Source: JAVKFY01 sp040223615 (GTDB lineage Bacteria > Pseudomonadota > Alphaproteobacteria > GCA-2731375). Taken from it: a stretch of DNA of 64,000 bases. This document shows, piece after piece, positions 45,004-53,616 of the stretch. Every line of letters begins with the position of its first letter. Position 1 is the first letter of the stretch. Made by a program: the position numbers and the translations under genes. The stretch covers positions 62,001 through 126,000 of the forward strand of contig JAVKFY010000014.1 of NCBI GenBank assembly GCA_040223615.1. Direction: 5' to 3'. The notes below the pieces were generated by a model. That model ran no database searches. It was not told where the DNA came from and was given only the letters and a program-made list of their open reading frames with translations.

Positions 45004-47277
45004 TTATCCGGCCGGCTCGACGAAGCTGTCGATGACCTTCTTCGGCCCGGCCTTCTCGAAATCGATCTGCAGTTTATTGCCTTCCACGGCGCTGACGCGA
45101 CCGTAGCCGAACTTCTGGTGGAACACCCGCATCCCGGTCTGGAAACTGGCGCTGGCCGGATCGTCGGAGACCACGCGGGCCTGGCCCTCCAGCACCGGCG
45201 CCATCGCCTGGGCGCGGCGCATGCGCGCGCGTCCCGGACTGACGCGGCCGCCGAAGAAGCCGTCCTGGCCGTAGTCGGCCTGTTCCATGAAGCCGCCGGT
45301 CGACAGGCCGCTGTCGGCGTCGCGGCTGACATGTTCGTCGGGCAGCTCGCTGACGAAGCGCGAGGGCAGGGCGTTCTGCCATCGACCGAAAATCTGCCGG
45401 TTGGCGGCGTAGCTGACGACGGCGCGCTGGCGGGCTCGGGTCAGGCCGACATAGGCGAGGCGGCGCTCCTCCTCCAGCCCGGCGGTGCCGGCCTCGTCCA
45501 GCGCGCGCTGGTGCGGGAACAGTCCCTCTTCCCAGCCGGGCAGGAACACGGTGTCGAACTCAAGGCCCTTGGCGCCGTGCAGGGTCATCACATTGATCGC
45601 GTCGTCGGCGGCGCGGCCCTCGTTCTCGGCGACGAGCGCGACGTGTTCCAGGAAGCCGCCGAGATTGTCGAACGCCTCCATGGCGTGGATCAGTTCCTTG
45701 AGGTTTTCCAGCCGGCCCGGCGCGTCGGGCGACTTGTCGTTCTGCCACATCGCGGTGTAGCCGCTTTCGTCGAGCACCAGCTCCATCAGCTCGGTATGAG
45801 CCAGGCCGTCGAGCAGGCCGCGCCAGCGGTCGACGCTCTCCATCAGGCCAGCCAGATTGCGCCGCGCGGCCGGGCGCAGCTCCTCGGTCTCCACCAGCAG
45901 CTTGGCGGCGCGGGTCATCGAGATATCCTGCGACCGCGCGGCCTGGTGCACGGCCTGCAGCGCGACGTTGCCGAGGCCGCGCTTGGGCTGATTGAAGATG
46001 CGCTCGAAGGCGAGGTCGTCGTCGGGCTGGGCGATCACCCGGGCATAGGCCAGGGCGTCGCGGATCTCGGCCCGCTCGTAGAAGCGCGGCCCGCCGATCA
46101 CGCGGTAGGGCAGGCCCAGCGTGAGGAAGCGCTCTTCGAACTCAAGGGTCTGGAAGCCGGCGCGCACCAGGATGGCGATATCGTTCAGCCGATTCTGCTG
46201 GCGGCGCAGCGATTCGATCTCCTCGCCAACGAAGCGGGCCTCCTCCCGGCCGTCCCAGACGCCGCGCACGGTGACCCGCTCGCCCTCGTTGAGCTCGGTC
46301 CAAAGGGTTTTGCCGAGGCGGCCCTCGTTGTTGGCGATCAGCCCGGCGGCGCCGCCCAGGATGTGCGGCGTGGAGCGGTAATTGCGCTCCAGCCGGACAA
46401 TTCGGGCACCGGGGAAATCATTCTCGAAGCGCAGGATGTTGCCGACCTCGGCGCCGCGCCAAGAGTAGATCGACTGGTCGTCGTCACCGACGCAGCACAG
46501 GTTCTTGTGCTGTTGCGCCAGCAGGCGGAGCAGCAGGTATTGCAGGACGTTGGTGTCCTGGTACTCGTCCACCAGGATATAGCGGAACTGATGCTGGTAC
46601 TTGGTCAGCAGGTCCGGGTTCTTGGTGAACATGGTCAGGCAGTGCAGCAGCAGGTCGCCGAAATCGCAGGCATTCAGCGTGCGCAGGCGGTCCTGGTATT
46701 GCCGGTAAAGCTCGATGCCCTTGCCGTGGGCGAAGTCGTTGGCGTCGGCCGCAGGGACCTTGTCCGGGGTCAGGCCGCGGTCCTTCCAGCGGTCGATGAC
46801 GGCGGCCAGCATGCGCGGCGGCCAGCGCTTGACGTCGATCTGCTCCGCTTCCAGGAGCTGCTTCATCAGCCGGAGCTGGTCGTCGGTGTCGAGAATGGTG
46901 AAATTCGACTGCAGGCCGACGACTTCGGCATGGCGGCGCAGCAGGCGCACGCCGATCGAATGGAAGGTCCCGAGCCACAGGCCCTCGACCACGCCGCCGA
47001 TCATCGCGGCGGTTCGCTCGGCCATCTCGCGGGCGGCCTTGTTGGTGAAGGTGACGGCCAGGATCTCCCACGGCCGCGCCTTGCGCAGGTTGAGCAGGTG
47101 GGCCAGCCGTGCGGTCAGCACCCGGGTCTTGCCGGTGCCGGCGCCGGCCAGGACCAGCACCGGGCCGTCCAGCGCCTCGACCGCGGCGCGCTGTTCCGGG
47201 TTCAGGCCGTCGAGATAGCCGGCCGCCGGGGTCGCCGCCGCCGGGCTCAACTGGGCCAGATCGAAGGGATCGGACAT
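45004..47277 (-). CDS. uvrD: UvrD/PcrA-type DNA helicase
   Basis: A 757-residue superfamily 1A helicase. Motifs in order are I VLAGAGTGKTRVLTARLAHL, Ia AVTFTNKAAREMAERT, II ILVDEYQDTNVLQY, III VGDDDQSIYSWRGAE, IV RLERNYRST, V VMTLHGAKGLEFDTVFLPG and VI RLAYVGLTRARQRAV. It unwinds DNA in repair and replication restart. The C-terminus has a small Tudor-like domain (MRVFHQKFGYGRVSAVEGNK), as in UvrD/PcrA. The assignment to uvrD versus pcrA is not settled by sequence alone. The start at 47277 (MSDPFDLAQL) is well defined. Confidence 0.95.
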   Translation of the reverse strand: MSDPFDLAQLSPAAATPAAGYLDGLNPEQRAAVEALDGPVLVLAGAGTGKTRVLTARLAHLLNLRKARPWEILAVTFTNKAAREMAERTAAMIGGVVEGLWLGTFHSIGVRLLRRHAEVVGLQSNFTILDTDDQLRLMKQLLEAEQIDVKRWPPRMLAAVIDRWKDRGLTPDKVPAADANDFAHGKGIELYRQYQDRLRTLNACDFGDLLLHCLTMFTKNPDLLTKYQHQFRYILVDEYQDTNVLQYLLLRLLAQQHKNLCCVGDDDQSIYSWRGAEVGNILRFENDFPGARIVRLERNYRSTPHILGGAAGLIANNEGRLGKTLWTELNEGERVTVRGVWDGREEARFVGEEIESLRRQQNRLNDIAILVRAGFQTLEFEERFLTLGLPYRVIGGPRFYERAEIRDALAYARVIAQPDDDLAFERIFNQPKRGLGNVALQAVHQAARSQDISMTRAAKLLVETEELRPAARRNLAGLMESVDRWRGLLDGLAHTELMELVLDESGYTAMWQNDKSPDAPGRLENLKELIHAMEAFDNLGGFLEHVALVAENEGRAADDAINVMTLHGAKGLEFDTVFLPGWEEGLFPHQRALDEAGTAGLEEERRLAYVGLTRARQRAVVSYAANRQIFGRWQNALPSRFVSELPDEHVSRDADSGLSTGGFMEQADYGQDGFFGGRVSPGRARMRRAQAMAPVLEGQARVVSDDPASASFQTGMRVFHQKFGYGRVSAVEGNKLQIDFEKAGPKKVIDSFVEPAG

Positions 47278-47314
47278 CGATCGCCTTATAACACGCGGGC
47301 GTCGCTGGCGGGGT

Positions 47315-48145
47315 TCAGCAATCGCGGTTTTCGACCTCGCCGCCGGGCATGGTCGTGCGGCACAGCGTGGCGCGGGCCAGCGCCGTGCGGGTCACCTTGG
47401 CGCCCAGCAGGTTGGCGTCGGTCAGGTCGATCTCACCGAGGTCGGCGCCGGTCAGGTTCGCCAACCACAGGTCGGCGCCGCGCAGGTCGGCGTCGCGCAG
47501 GTCGGCCTCGATCATCCGTGCCTTCTGGAACGAGGCGCCTGCGCCTTTGGCCTCGCGCAGCACGGTGCGGTGCAGGTTGGCGCGCAGGAACTCCGCGCCG
47601 GCCAGATCGGCGCCCAGCAGGTTGGCGAGTTCCAGGTCGGCGCCCGCCAGATGCGCACCGGCCAGCCGGGCACCGCGCATCTGCGCGCGATAGAGGTTGC
47701 TGCCGGCCAGGATCGCCTTGCTCAGAAAGGCGCCATTCAGCCGCGCCCGGTTCAGGTCCAGACCGGACAGGTCGGCGCCATCCAGCGGCGCGCCGCGCAG
47801 GTTCGTGCGCATCGCCGACAGGTCGGCCAGCGCCGCGCCGCGCCCGGCGTCGCCCGGCAATCCGCGCGCCGCGTGGATCACCGCCCAGGCCTGGTGCTGC
47901 CGCGCCAGTCGGCGTTCGCCGGCTTCGCCGTACCAGGCAATGAAGATGGCGACCAGCAGCAAACCGAGCAGGACAAGGCCCCAGCGCACGACGCCGTCGC
48001 CGCCGAAACCGGCGAACCAGCGGTTCGACCAGGCGCTGACCTTGCCGTGGTAGAAGCTGATGGACCGCTTGTGCCGCGCCTGCCATTGGCCGGGCTCGCC
48101 GACATTCCAGCGCCCGGTTTCGTTTTCGTCCGGCCGATCGTTCAT
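47315..48145 (-). CDS. membrane-anchored pentapeptide repeat protein
   Basis: A 276-residue protein with an N-terminal hydrophilic part, one membrane helix (about 54-72) and a C-terminal domain of pentapeptide repeats of the type A(N/D)LxG. Examples are GADLSGLDLNRARLNGA and LRDADLRGADLWLANLTG. These repeats form a right-handed four-sided helix. Such proteins occasionally protect DNA gyrase or act as membrane scaffolds, but no specific role can be given. The C-terminus ends in a Cys-containing tail (TMPGGEVENRDC). Confidence 0.78.
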   Translation of the reverse strand: MNDRPDENETGRWNVGEPGQWQARHKRSISFYHGKVSAWSNRWFAGFGGDGVVRWGLVLLGLLLVAIFIAWYGEAGERRLARQHQAWAVIHAARGLPGDAGRGAALADLSAMRTNLRGAPLDGADLSGLDLNRARLNGAFLSKAILAGSNLYRAQMRGARLAGAHLAGADLELANLLGADLAGAEFLRANLHRTVLREAKGAGASFQKARMIEADLRDADLRGADLWLANLTGADLGEIDLTDANLLGAKVTRTALARATLCRTTMPGGEVENRDC

Positions 48146-48456
48146 GGCACCTCCCGCGGCGGCGCAACATGGTCGTTTTGCCCTGGCCGGTCAAAGCCCG
48201 CGTTACCCGTGCGCCGCGAAAATGTCGCAAACGGCTTGCGCTTGTGAAAGCGCCTGACAATAATCCGCCGCAACGACGCCGGCCCAGTGGGCAGCGAGCG
48301 GCGAAGCAACGGGACAGCCACGCGACGGCTTCACGTGGGGAGGTACAATTTGCGCCAGGTTGATGCCCGGCTTTCGGCCAGGGCAATGACGGCGACGAGT
48401 CACATCGGCCAAGGGCTGTGTGCGGCGCGGCGTCGAGGTTCGGGGCTGGGCGCGCG
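48146..48456. other. gene-free region between divergent genes, holds liv promoter
   Basis: This 311-base gap separates the pentapeptide-repeat gene (reverse) from the liv operon (forward). I see no convincing coding frame. It contains a promoter candidate at 48236-48264 and a fragment of the genome's CCCGG repeat around 48360-48400. The long leader could also hold control elements, but none is recognised. Confidence 0.6.
48236..48264 (+). promoter_or_regulatory. sigma-70-type promoter candidate for the liv operon
   Basis: TTGCGC (48236-48241) and AATAAT (48259-48264) are 17 bases apart. The transcript would start near 48271, about 186 bases before livG. Matches are partial and no activator site is seen. 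Confidence 0.45.
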
Positions 48457-49221
48457 ATGACCGCCCTGCTCGAGGTCGAAGGCGTGGTGATCCGCTTTGG
48501 CGGTATCGTCGCGCTGGACGGCGTGTCGTTCGAGGTGCCGCAGGGCAACATCGTTGGTCTGATCGGTCCGAACGGCGCCGGCAAGACCACGCTGTTCAAC
48601 TGCCTGAGTCGGCTCTACATCCCGAATGAAGGCGACATCCGGTTCCAGGAGCGGACGATCCTGAGTACCGCGCCGCACAAGATGGCGACGCTCGGCATCG
48701 GACGTACGTTCCAGAACCTGGCACTATTCCGCACCATGACGGTGGAGCAGAACGTCATGGTCGGCGGTCATGCCGGGACCAAGGCGGACTTCCTGTCCAC
48801 CGCGCTACGGCTGCCGAACGTGCAGCGCGAGGAGCGCGAGTTGCGGCACAAGGCCTGGGAGTTGATCGACTATCTCGGCCTGAACGACGTTGCCTACGTG
48901 CCGGTCGGCGGCCTGCCGTTCGGCACGCAGAAGCGGGTGGAGATGGCGCGCGCGCTGGTCAGCCAGCCGACATTGCTTCTGCTTGACGAGCCGGCCGGCG
49001 GGCTGAACCACGAAGAGGTCGACCAGCTCGGCAACCTGATCAAGCAGATCCGGGACGATCGCCACATCACCGTGCTGCTGGTCGAGCACCACATGAGCCT
49101 GGTGATGAGCGTGTCGGACCGCGTGGTGGCGCTGGACTTCGGCAAGAAGATCGCCGAGGGCACGCCGGCCGAGGTGCAGCAGGACCCGGTCGTGATCCGC
49201 GCCTATCTGGGGACGGACTGA
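48457..49221 (+). CDS. livG: branched-chain amino acid ABC transporter ATPase LivG
   Basis: A 254-residue ABC ATPase of the LivG type. Walker A is GLIGPNGAGKTTLFN, the signature motif is degenerate (GLPFGTQKRVEMARAL), and Walker B is LLLLDEPAGGL followed by the H-loop VEHHM. LivG has a long insert near the signature, as here (VQREERELRHKAWELIDYLG). It works with LivF, LivH and LivM to import leucine/isoleucine/valine or other amides and amino acids. The ATG at 48457 starts MTALLEVEGV. The livF gene follows two bases after the stop. Confidence 0.94.
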   Translation: MTALLEVEGVVIRFGGIVALDGVSFEVPQGNIVGLIGPNGAGKTTLFNCLSRLYIPNEGDIRFQERTILSTAPHKMATLGIGRTFQNLALFRTMTVEQNVMVGGHAGTKADFLSTALRLPNVQREERELRHKAWELIDYLGLNDVAYVPVGGLPFGTQKRVEMARALVSQPTLLLLDEPAGGLNHEEVDQLGNLIKQIRDDRHITVLLVEHHMSLVMSVSDRVVALDFGKKIAEGTPAEVQQDPVVIRAYLGTD

Positions 49222-49223
49222 GC

Positions 49224-49937
49224 ATGGCGAACCTGCTGGAAGTTGAGAATCTGGAAGCCTATTACGGTGCCACCAAGGCGCTGCATGGGCTCAGCTTCGC
49301 GCTCGAGGAAGGTGGTATCACCACGATCCTGGGCGCGAACGGCGCAGGCAAGACCACGACGCTGCGCTCGATCTGCAACATGGTGAAGACTAACGGCGCC
49401 GTCCGGTTCGACGGTGGCGACATCACCGGCAAGTCGACCGAGGCGATCGTCAAGCAGGGCATCGCCCACGTGCCGGAAGGGCGCGGTACGTTCGTGCGCA
49501 TCACGGTGCTTGAGAATCTGAAGCTTGGCGCCATCACCCGGCGCGACAAGGACGGTGTGGAGCAGGACATCGAACGCATGTTCGGCTACTTCCCGCGTCT
49601 GCGCGAGCGCGCCGAGCAGCAGGCCGGCACGCTGTCGGGCGGCGAGCAGCAGATGCTGGCGGTGGCGCGGGCGCTGATGCTGCGGCCGCGTCTGATGCTG
49701 CTCGACGAACCCTCTTTCGGCCTGTCGCCGCTGCTGACCAAGGAACTGTTCGAGATCCTGCGCACCATCAACGGGCAGGAGAAGGTCTCGATGCTGGTGG
49801 TCGAGCAGAACGCCAACCTGGCGCTCGGCCTGGCGGAAAACGCATATCTGATGGAAACCGGCCGCGTGGTGATGTCCGGGACCAGCGAAGAAATCCAGAG
49901 CGACGAAGGTGTCCGTCGCTCCTATCTCGGTTATTAG
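49224..49937 (+). CDS. livF: branched-chain amino acid ABC transporter ATPase LivF
   Basis: A 237-residue ABC ATPase. Walker A is LGANGAGKTTTLR, the signature motif is TLSGGEQQMLAVARALM, Walker B is LMLLDEPSFGLSP and the H-loop is VEQNANLALGL. It is the second ATPase of a heterodimeric Liv transporter. It follows livG by two bases and precedes livH by 11 bases, so the three are one transcript. Confidence 0.94.
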   Translation: MANLLEVENLEAYYGATKALHGLSFALEEGGITTILGANGAGKTTTLRSICNMVKTNGAVRFDGGDITGKSTEAIVKQGIAHVPEGRGTFVRITVLENLKLGAITRRDKDGVEQDIERMFGYFPRLRERAEQQAGTLSGGEQQMLAVARALMLRPRLMLLDEPSFGLSPLLTKELFEILRTINGQEKVSMLVVEQNANLALGLAENAYLMETGRVVMSGTSEEIQSDEGVRRSYLGY

Positions 49938-49948
49938 GGGCGAGCGCG

Positions 49949-50827
49949 ATGGAACTGTTCTTCCAACAAGTGCTGGCCGGTATCGCCACCGGCGCGATCT
50001 ATGCCTGTCTGGCGCTGGCAGTGGTGATGATCTACCAGGCCATCGACCACTTCAATTTCGCCCAGGGCGAAATGGCGATGTTCTCCACCTTCGTCGCCTG
50101 GCAGTTGATCACCTGGGGCATTCCGTACTGGATCGCCTTCATCCTGACGGTGCTGATCTCGTTCGCCGCCGGCCTGGCGATCGAGCGGGTGATCTTCGCG
50201 CCGATCCGCGATGCGCCGGTGCTTAGCCACATCATCATCTTCATCGCCCTGTTCTCGGCTTTCAATTCGATCGCCGGGTTCATCTGGGACTTCACGATCA
50301 AGGTGTTCCCGAGCCCGTTCCCGCAAGAGTCGCTGTTCGGCAACACGCTGATCGGATCGCACCAGCTCGGCATGGTCGGCGTGACCCTGCTGATGCTGTT
50401 TCTGATCTTCGCGTTCTTCAAGTACACGCCGGTCGGCCTGTCGATGCGGGCGGCGGCGGCGAACCCGGACTCGGCCCGGCTGGTCGGCATCAATGTCGGC
50501 TGGATGCTGGCGCTGGGCTGGGGCCTGGCGGCGGCGATCGGCGCCGTCGGCGGAATGATGATCGCGCCGGTGGTGTTCCTGGACCCGAACATGATGCTGG
50601 GGATCCTGCTGTACGGCTTCGCCGGCGCGGTGGTCGGCGGACTGACCAGCCCGGGCGGCGCCGTGGTCGGCGGCTTCCTGGTGGGCGTGCTGGAGAATCT
50701 CGCCGGTACCTTCATCCCGTTCATCGGCTCGGAGCTGAAGCTGAGCTTCGCGCTGGTCATCATCATCGTCGTGCTGCTGGTGCGGCCGGCCGGCCTGTTC
50801 GGCCGCGTCGTCGTCACACGGGTGTAG
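49949..50827 (+). CDS. livH: branched-chain amino acid ABC transporter permease LivH
   Basis: A 292-residue permease with about eight membrane helices. The LivH-type features are the N-terminal QQVLAGIATGAIYACLALAV, the FNFAQGEMAMFSTF segment and the EAA-like cytoplasmic loop SMRAAAANPDSARLVGINVG, which contacts the ATPase. Start MELFFQQ follows GGGGCGAG. The gene precedes livM by four bases. Confidence 0.94.
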   Translation: MELFFQQVLAGIATGAIYACLALAVVMIYQAIDHFNFAQGEMAMFSTFVAWQLITWGIPYWIAFILTVLISFAAGLAIERVIFAPIRDAPVLSHIIIFIALFSAFNSIAGFIWDFTIKVFPSPFPQESLFGNTLIGSHQLGMVGVTLLMLFLIFAFFKYTPVGLSMRAAAANPDSARLVGINVGWMLALGWGLAAAIGAVGGMMIAPVVFLDPNMMLGILLYGFAGAVVGGLTSPGGAVVGGFLVGVLENLAGTFIPFIGSELKLSFALVIIIVVLLVRPAGLFGRVVVTRV

Positions 50828-50831
50828 ATCC

Positions 50832-51872
50832 ATGAGCGTGCAATCGACCATCACTCCTGGCGCCAATCCGGCGAATTCGATCCGGCTCGCCGGGATCACC
50901 CTGCCGATGTGGCGCAAGCTGTGGCTGATCGGCTTCATCGTCCTGGTGATTGCGATCCCGTTCATCGTGAAGAACTTCACGATCTTCCAGTTCACGCTGG
51001 CGGCGATCTACGCCATCGCGATCCTGGGTCTGAACCTGCTGACCGGGTTCAACGGGCAGTTCTCGCTCGGCCATAGCGCGTTCTACGCGCTTGGCGCCTA
51101 CACCATGGCGATCATGATGGACAACTGGCCAATCATGGCCGGCGACTACGAGGTCACCTTCCTGGTCGGCCTGTTCCCGGTGGCCATCGTCTGCCTTGTC
51201 GCCGGGTTCCTGTTCGGACTGCCGGCGTTGCGGCTGGACGGACTCTATCTGGCCCTGGCGACCTTCGCGCTGGCCGTGGCGACGCCGCAACTTCTGAAAT
51301 ACAACCACTTCGAGGAGTTCACCGGCGGCGTGCAGGGCATCAACCTGCTGAAGCCGGAATCAGCCATTGGGTTCCTGAATGACGACCAGTTCACCTACTT
51401 CTACGTGATGATCGTCCTGGGGTTGCTGTTCCTGGGCGCCTGGAACCTGATCCGCGGGCGCACCGGACGGGCGATGGTGGCGATCCGCGACAACCCATTG
51501 GCGGCCAAGGCGATGGGCATCAACACGGCGCTGTACAAGTCCGGCACCTTCGGGGTCAGCGCCATGTATACCGGCATCGCCGGGGCGTTGAGCGCGCTGG
51601 CCATCGAATACGTCGCGCCGGACAGCTTCACCTTCATCCTGGCGGTGAGCTTCCTGGTCGGCCTGGTGGTGGGCGGCGTCGCCTCGATCCCGGGCGCGAT
51701 CGTCGGCGGCTTGTTCATCCTGTTCATCCCGAACTTCGCCGAGGAAGTCTCCAAGGGCCTGAGCTGGGCGGTGTATGGCGCCTTCCTGATCCTGGCGGTC
51801 TACGTGATGCCGACCGGCGCCGCCGGTCTGGTGCGGATTATCACGCACCGGCTGATCCGAATATCCAGATAG
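50832..51872 (+). CDS. livM: branched-chain amino acid ABC transporter permease LivM
   Basis: A 346-residue permease with about nine helices and a hydrophilic N-terminus of about 35 residues. The LivM signatures are LNLLTGFNGQFSLGHSAFYALGAY and the EAA-like loop VAIRDNPLAAKAMGINTAL. It completes the transporter core with LivH. Downstream is a 334-base gap with an AT-rich regulatory zone, then the substrate-binding proteins, so these may have their own promoter. Confidence 0.94.
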   Translation: MSVQSTITPGANPANSIRLAGITLPMWRKLWLIGFIVLVIAIPFIVKNFTIFQFTLAAIYAIAILGLNLLTGFNGQFSLGHSAFYALGAYTMAIMMDNWPIMAGDYEVTFLVGLFPVAIVCLVAGFLFGLPALRLDGLYLALATFALAVATPQLLKYNHFEEFTGGVQGINLLKPESAIGFLNDDQFTYFYVMIVLGLLFLGAWNLIRGRTGRAMVAIRDNPLAAKAMGINTALYKSGTFGVSAMYTGIAGALSALAIEYVAPDSFTFILAVSFLVGLVVGGVASIPGAIVGGLFILFIPNFAEEVSKGLSWAVYGAFLILAVYVMPTGAAGLVRIITHRLIRISR

Positions 51873-52206
51873 CGCGGCCGTCTGACGGCCGATACGGATC
51901 GACCAGCGGCGCGGTGCTTCGGCATCGCGCCGTTTTGGTTCGTGGGGATGACCAGCACGGCCCAGGCGTGGAAGGAGCTGATTTCGGGCGATTGGTCATA
52001 TTGTAAGCAAGGCAGCATTATGCCAAATGATTATGTTCTATCATAATTTATCCTATGTGAAATTATCGTAAGCGACTGTCGTCTAAGCGATTGTACCCTA
52101 GGCTAATTGCTGCCAGACTCGACGTGGGTCCGGATGCTCGTCGTGCTCGGAAAAAGGTACGAGGCAGGCCGGAAACTGGAAAAACGTCGTCAGGAGGTAT
52201 GGATAT
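51873..52206. other. AT-rich regulatory gap before the substrate-binding protein gene
   Basis: This 334-base gap has no coding frame of merit. The segment 51990-52100 is clearly richer in A and T than the rest of the window and carries the palindrome at 52030-52047. It probably contains a separate promoter for the highly expressed binding proteins, but I cannot define -35 and -10 boxes with confidence. Confidence 0.6.
52030..52047. promoter_or_regulatory. palindrome ATTATG-N6-CATAAT, possible operator
   Basis: Perfect six-base arms separated by six bases, in the AT-rich zone upstream of the first substrate-binding protein gene. Dyads with this spacing suit a dimeric helix-turn-helix regulator. 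The regulator is unknown. Confidence 0.45.
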
Positions 52207-53424
52207 ATGAACTTCATTGGAAAGTTGGCGGCCGGCACGGCCATGGCGCTGGGCGCCACGTTGCTGGCAGGCACGGCGATGGCCGACACGGTCGGCGTCA
52301 CGGATTCCGAGATCAAGATCGGCAACACCAACCCGTATAGCGGTCCGGCCTCCGCCTACGGCACCATCGGCAAGTCGGTTGCCGCCTACATCGCGATGAT
52401 CAACGAGCAGGGCGGCGTCAACGGCCGCAAGGTCAACTTCATCAGCCTGGACGACGGCTACAGCCCGCCGAAGACCAAGGAGCAGTTCCGCAAGCTGGTC
52501 GAGCAGGAAGAGGTCGCCGCGATCTTCCAGTCGCTGGGCACGCCGACCAACTCCGCCGTTCACACCTACATGAACCGCAAGAAGGTGCCGCACCTGTTCC
52601 TGGCCACCGGCGCGACCAAGTGGGGGCAGCCGAAGAAGTTCCCGTGGACCATGGGCTGGCAGCCGAACTACCAGACCGCCGGCCGCATCTACGGCAACTA
52701 CATCAAGGATAACGCGCCGGACGGCAAGATCGGCATCCTGTACCAGAACGACGACTACGGTAAGGACTACATCACCGGCCTGCAGCTCGCGCTGGGCGAC
52801 ATGTTCGACAAGATGGTGATCGCGCAGGAGAGCTACGAGACCACCGATCCGACCGTCGACTCGCAGGTGGTGAACCTGAAGTCGAAGGGCGCCGACGTGT
52901 TCTACAACATCACCACGCCGAAGTTCGCCGCGCAGGCGATCAAGAAGGCCTACGAGATCGGCTGGAAGCCGGTGCACGTGCTGAACGACGTGTCGGCCTC
53001 GGTCTCCTCGGTGCTGAAGCCGGCCGGCTTCGACGCCTCCAAGGGCATCGTTACCGGCGTGTACCTGAAGGATCCGACCGACCCGGCCTGGAAGGACGAT
53101 CCGGAGTACAAGGAGTGGGTCGCCTGGATGGACAAGTACCAGCCCGATGGCGACAAGACCAACTCGTTCAACGCCTACGGCTACGCGGCCGGGCAGACCA
53201 TCATCGCGGTGCTGGAGCAGTGCGGCGACGACCTGAGCCGCGAGAACATCATGGCCCAGGCGGCGAACCTGCGCGACGTGCGCCTGAAGATGCTGCTGCC
53301 GGGCATCCTGGTGAACACCGGGCCGAACGATTTCTACCCGATCGAGCAGATGCAGATGCAGCAGTTCGACGGCAAGGAGTGGGTCCGGTTCGGCCCGGTC
53401 CTGAGCGCCGGCGGCGCCAGCTGA
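52207..53424 (+). CDS. ABC transporter substrate-binding protein (Liv type), copy 1
   Basis: A 405-residue periplasmic binding protein of the Peripla_BP_6 family with a signal peptide (about 1-27, ending AGTAMA). Its pattern (EIKIGNTNPYSGPASAYGTI, DDGYSPPKTKEQFRKLVE, YQNDDYGKDYITGL) fits proteins for branched-chain amino acids or other amides and urea-like compounds. It is strongly similar to the following gene. AGGAGG nine bases upstream of the ATG supports this start. It probably delivers substrate to LivHM encoded just upstream. Confidence 0.9.
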   Translation: MNFIGKLAAGTAMALGATLLAGTAMADTVGVTDSEIKIGNTNPYSGPASAYGTIGKSVAAYIAMINEQGGVNGRKVNFISLDDGYSPPKTKEQFRKLVEQEEVAAIFQSLGTPTNSAVHTYMNRKKVPHLFLATGATKWGQPKKFPWTMGWQPNYQTAGRIYGNYIKDNAPDGKIGILYQNDDYGKDYITGLQLALGDMFDKMVIAQESYETTDPTVDSQVVNLKSKGADVFYNITTPKFAAQAIKKAYEIGWKPVHVLNDVSASVSSVLKPAGFDASKGIVTGVYLKDPTDPAWKDDPEYKEWVAWMDKYQPDGDKTNSFNAYGYAAGQTIIAVLEQCGDDLSRENIMAQAANLRDVRLKMLLPGILVNTGPNDFYPIEQMQMQQFDGKEWVRFGPVLSAGGAS

Positions 53425-53470
53425 TCGACGCCTGACACGGTCCGCCGCAGACGCGGCGGCGCCCGAATTG

Positions 53471-53507
53471 AGTGAGCGCACCGGTGGCTTCCGCCGGTGC
53501 GCTCACT
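53471..53507 (+). promoter_or_regulatory. strong hairpin between the two binding-protein genes
   Basis: A perfect 14-base-pair stem (53471-53484 and 53494-53507, AGTGAGCGCACCGG) with a nine-base loop and no T-run. It lies in the 192-base gap between the two paralogues. It could be an mRNA stabiliser, attenuator or terminator remnant. Confidence 0.5.
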
Positions 53508-53616
53508 GCTGCGTGTGCGATGTTTCTGATTATGGACAGTCAGCCCGCATGCGAGTAGCCTCCCCCTATCCATAGCCGCAAGACAAGCGGTACCTGAGAG
53601 ATTGAGGAGGCTGCCA

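Noticed and set aside
45118..47943. Forward frame of 941 codons
   Set aside because: Mirror of the UvrD-type helicase gene; no domain and no ribosome binding site.
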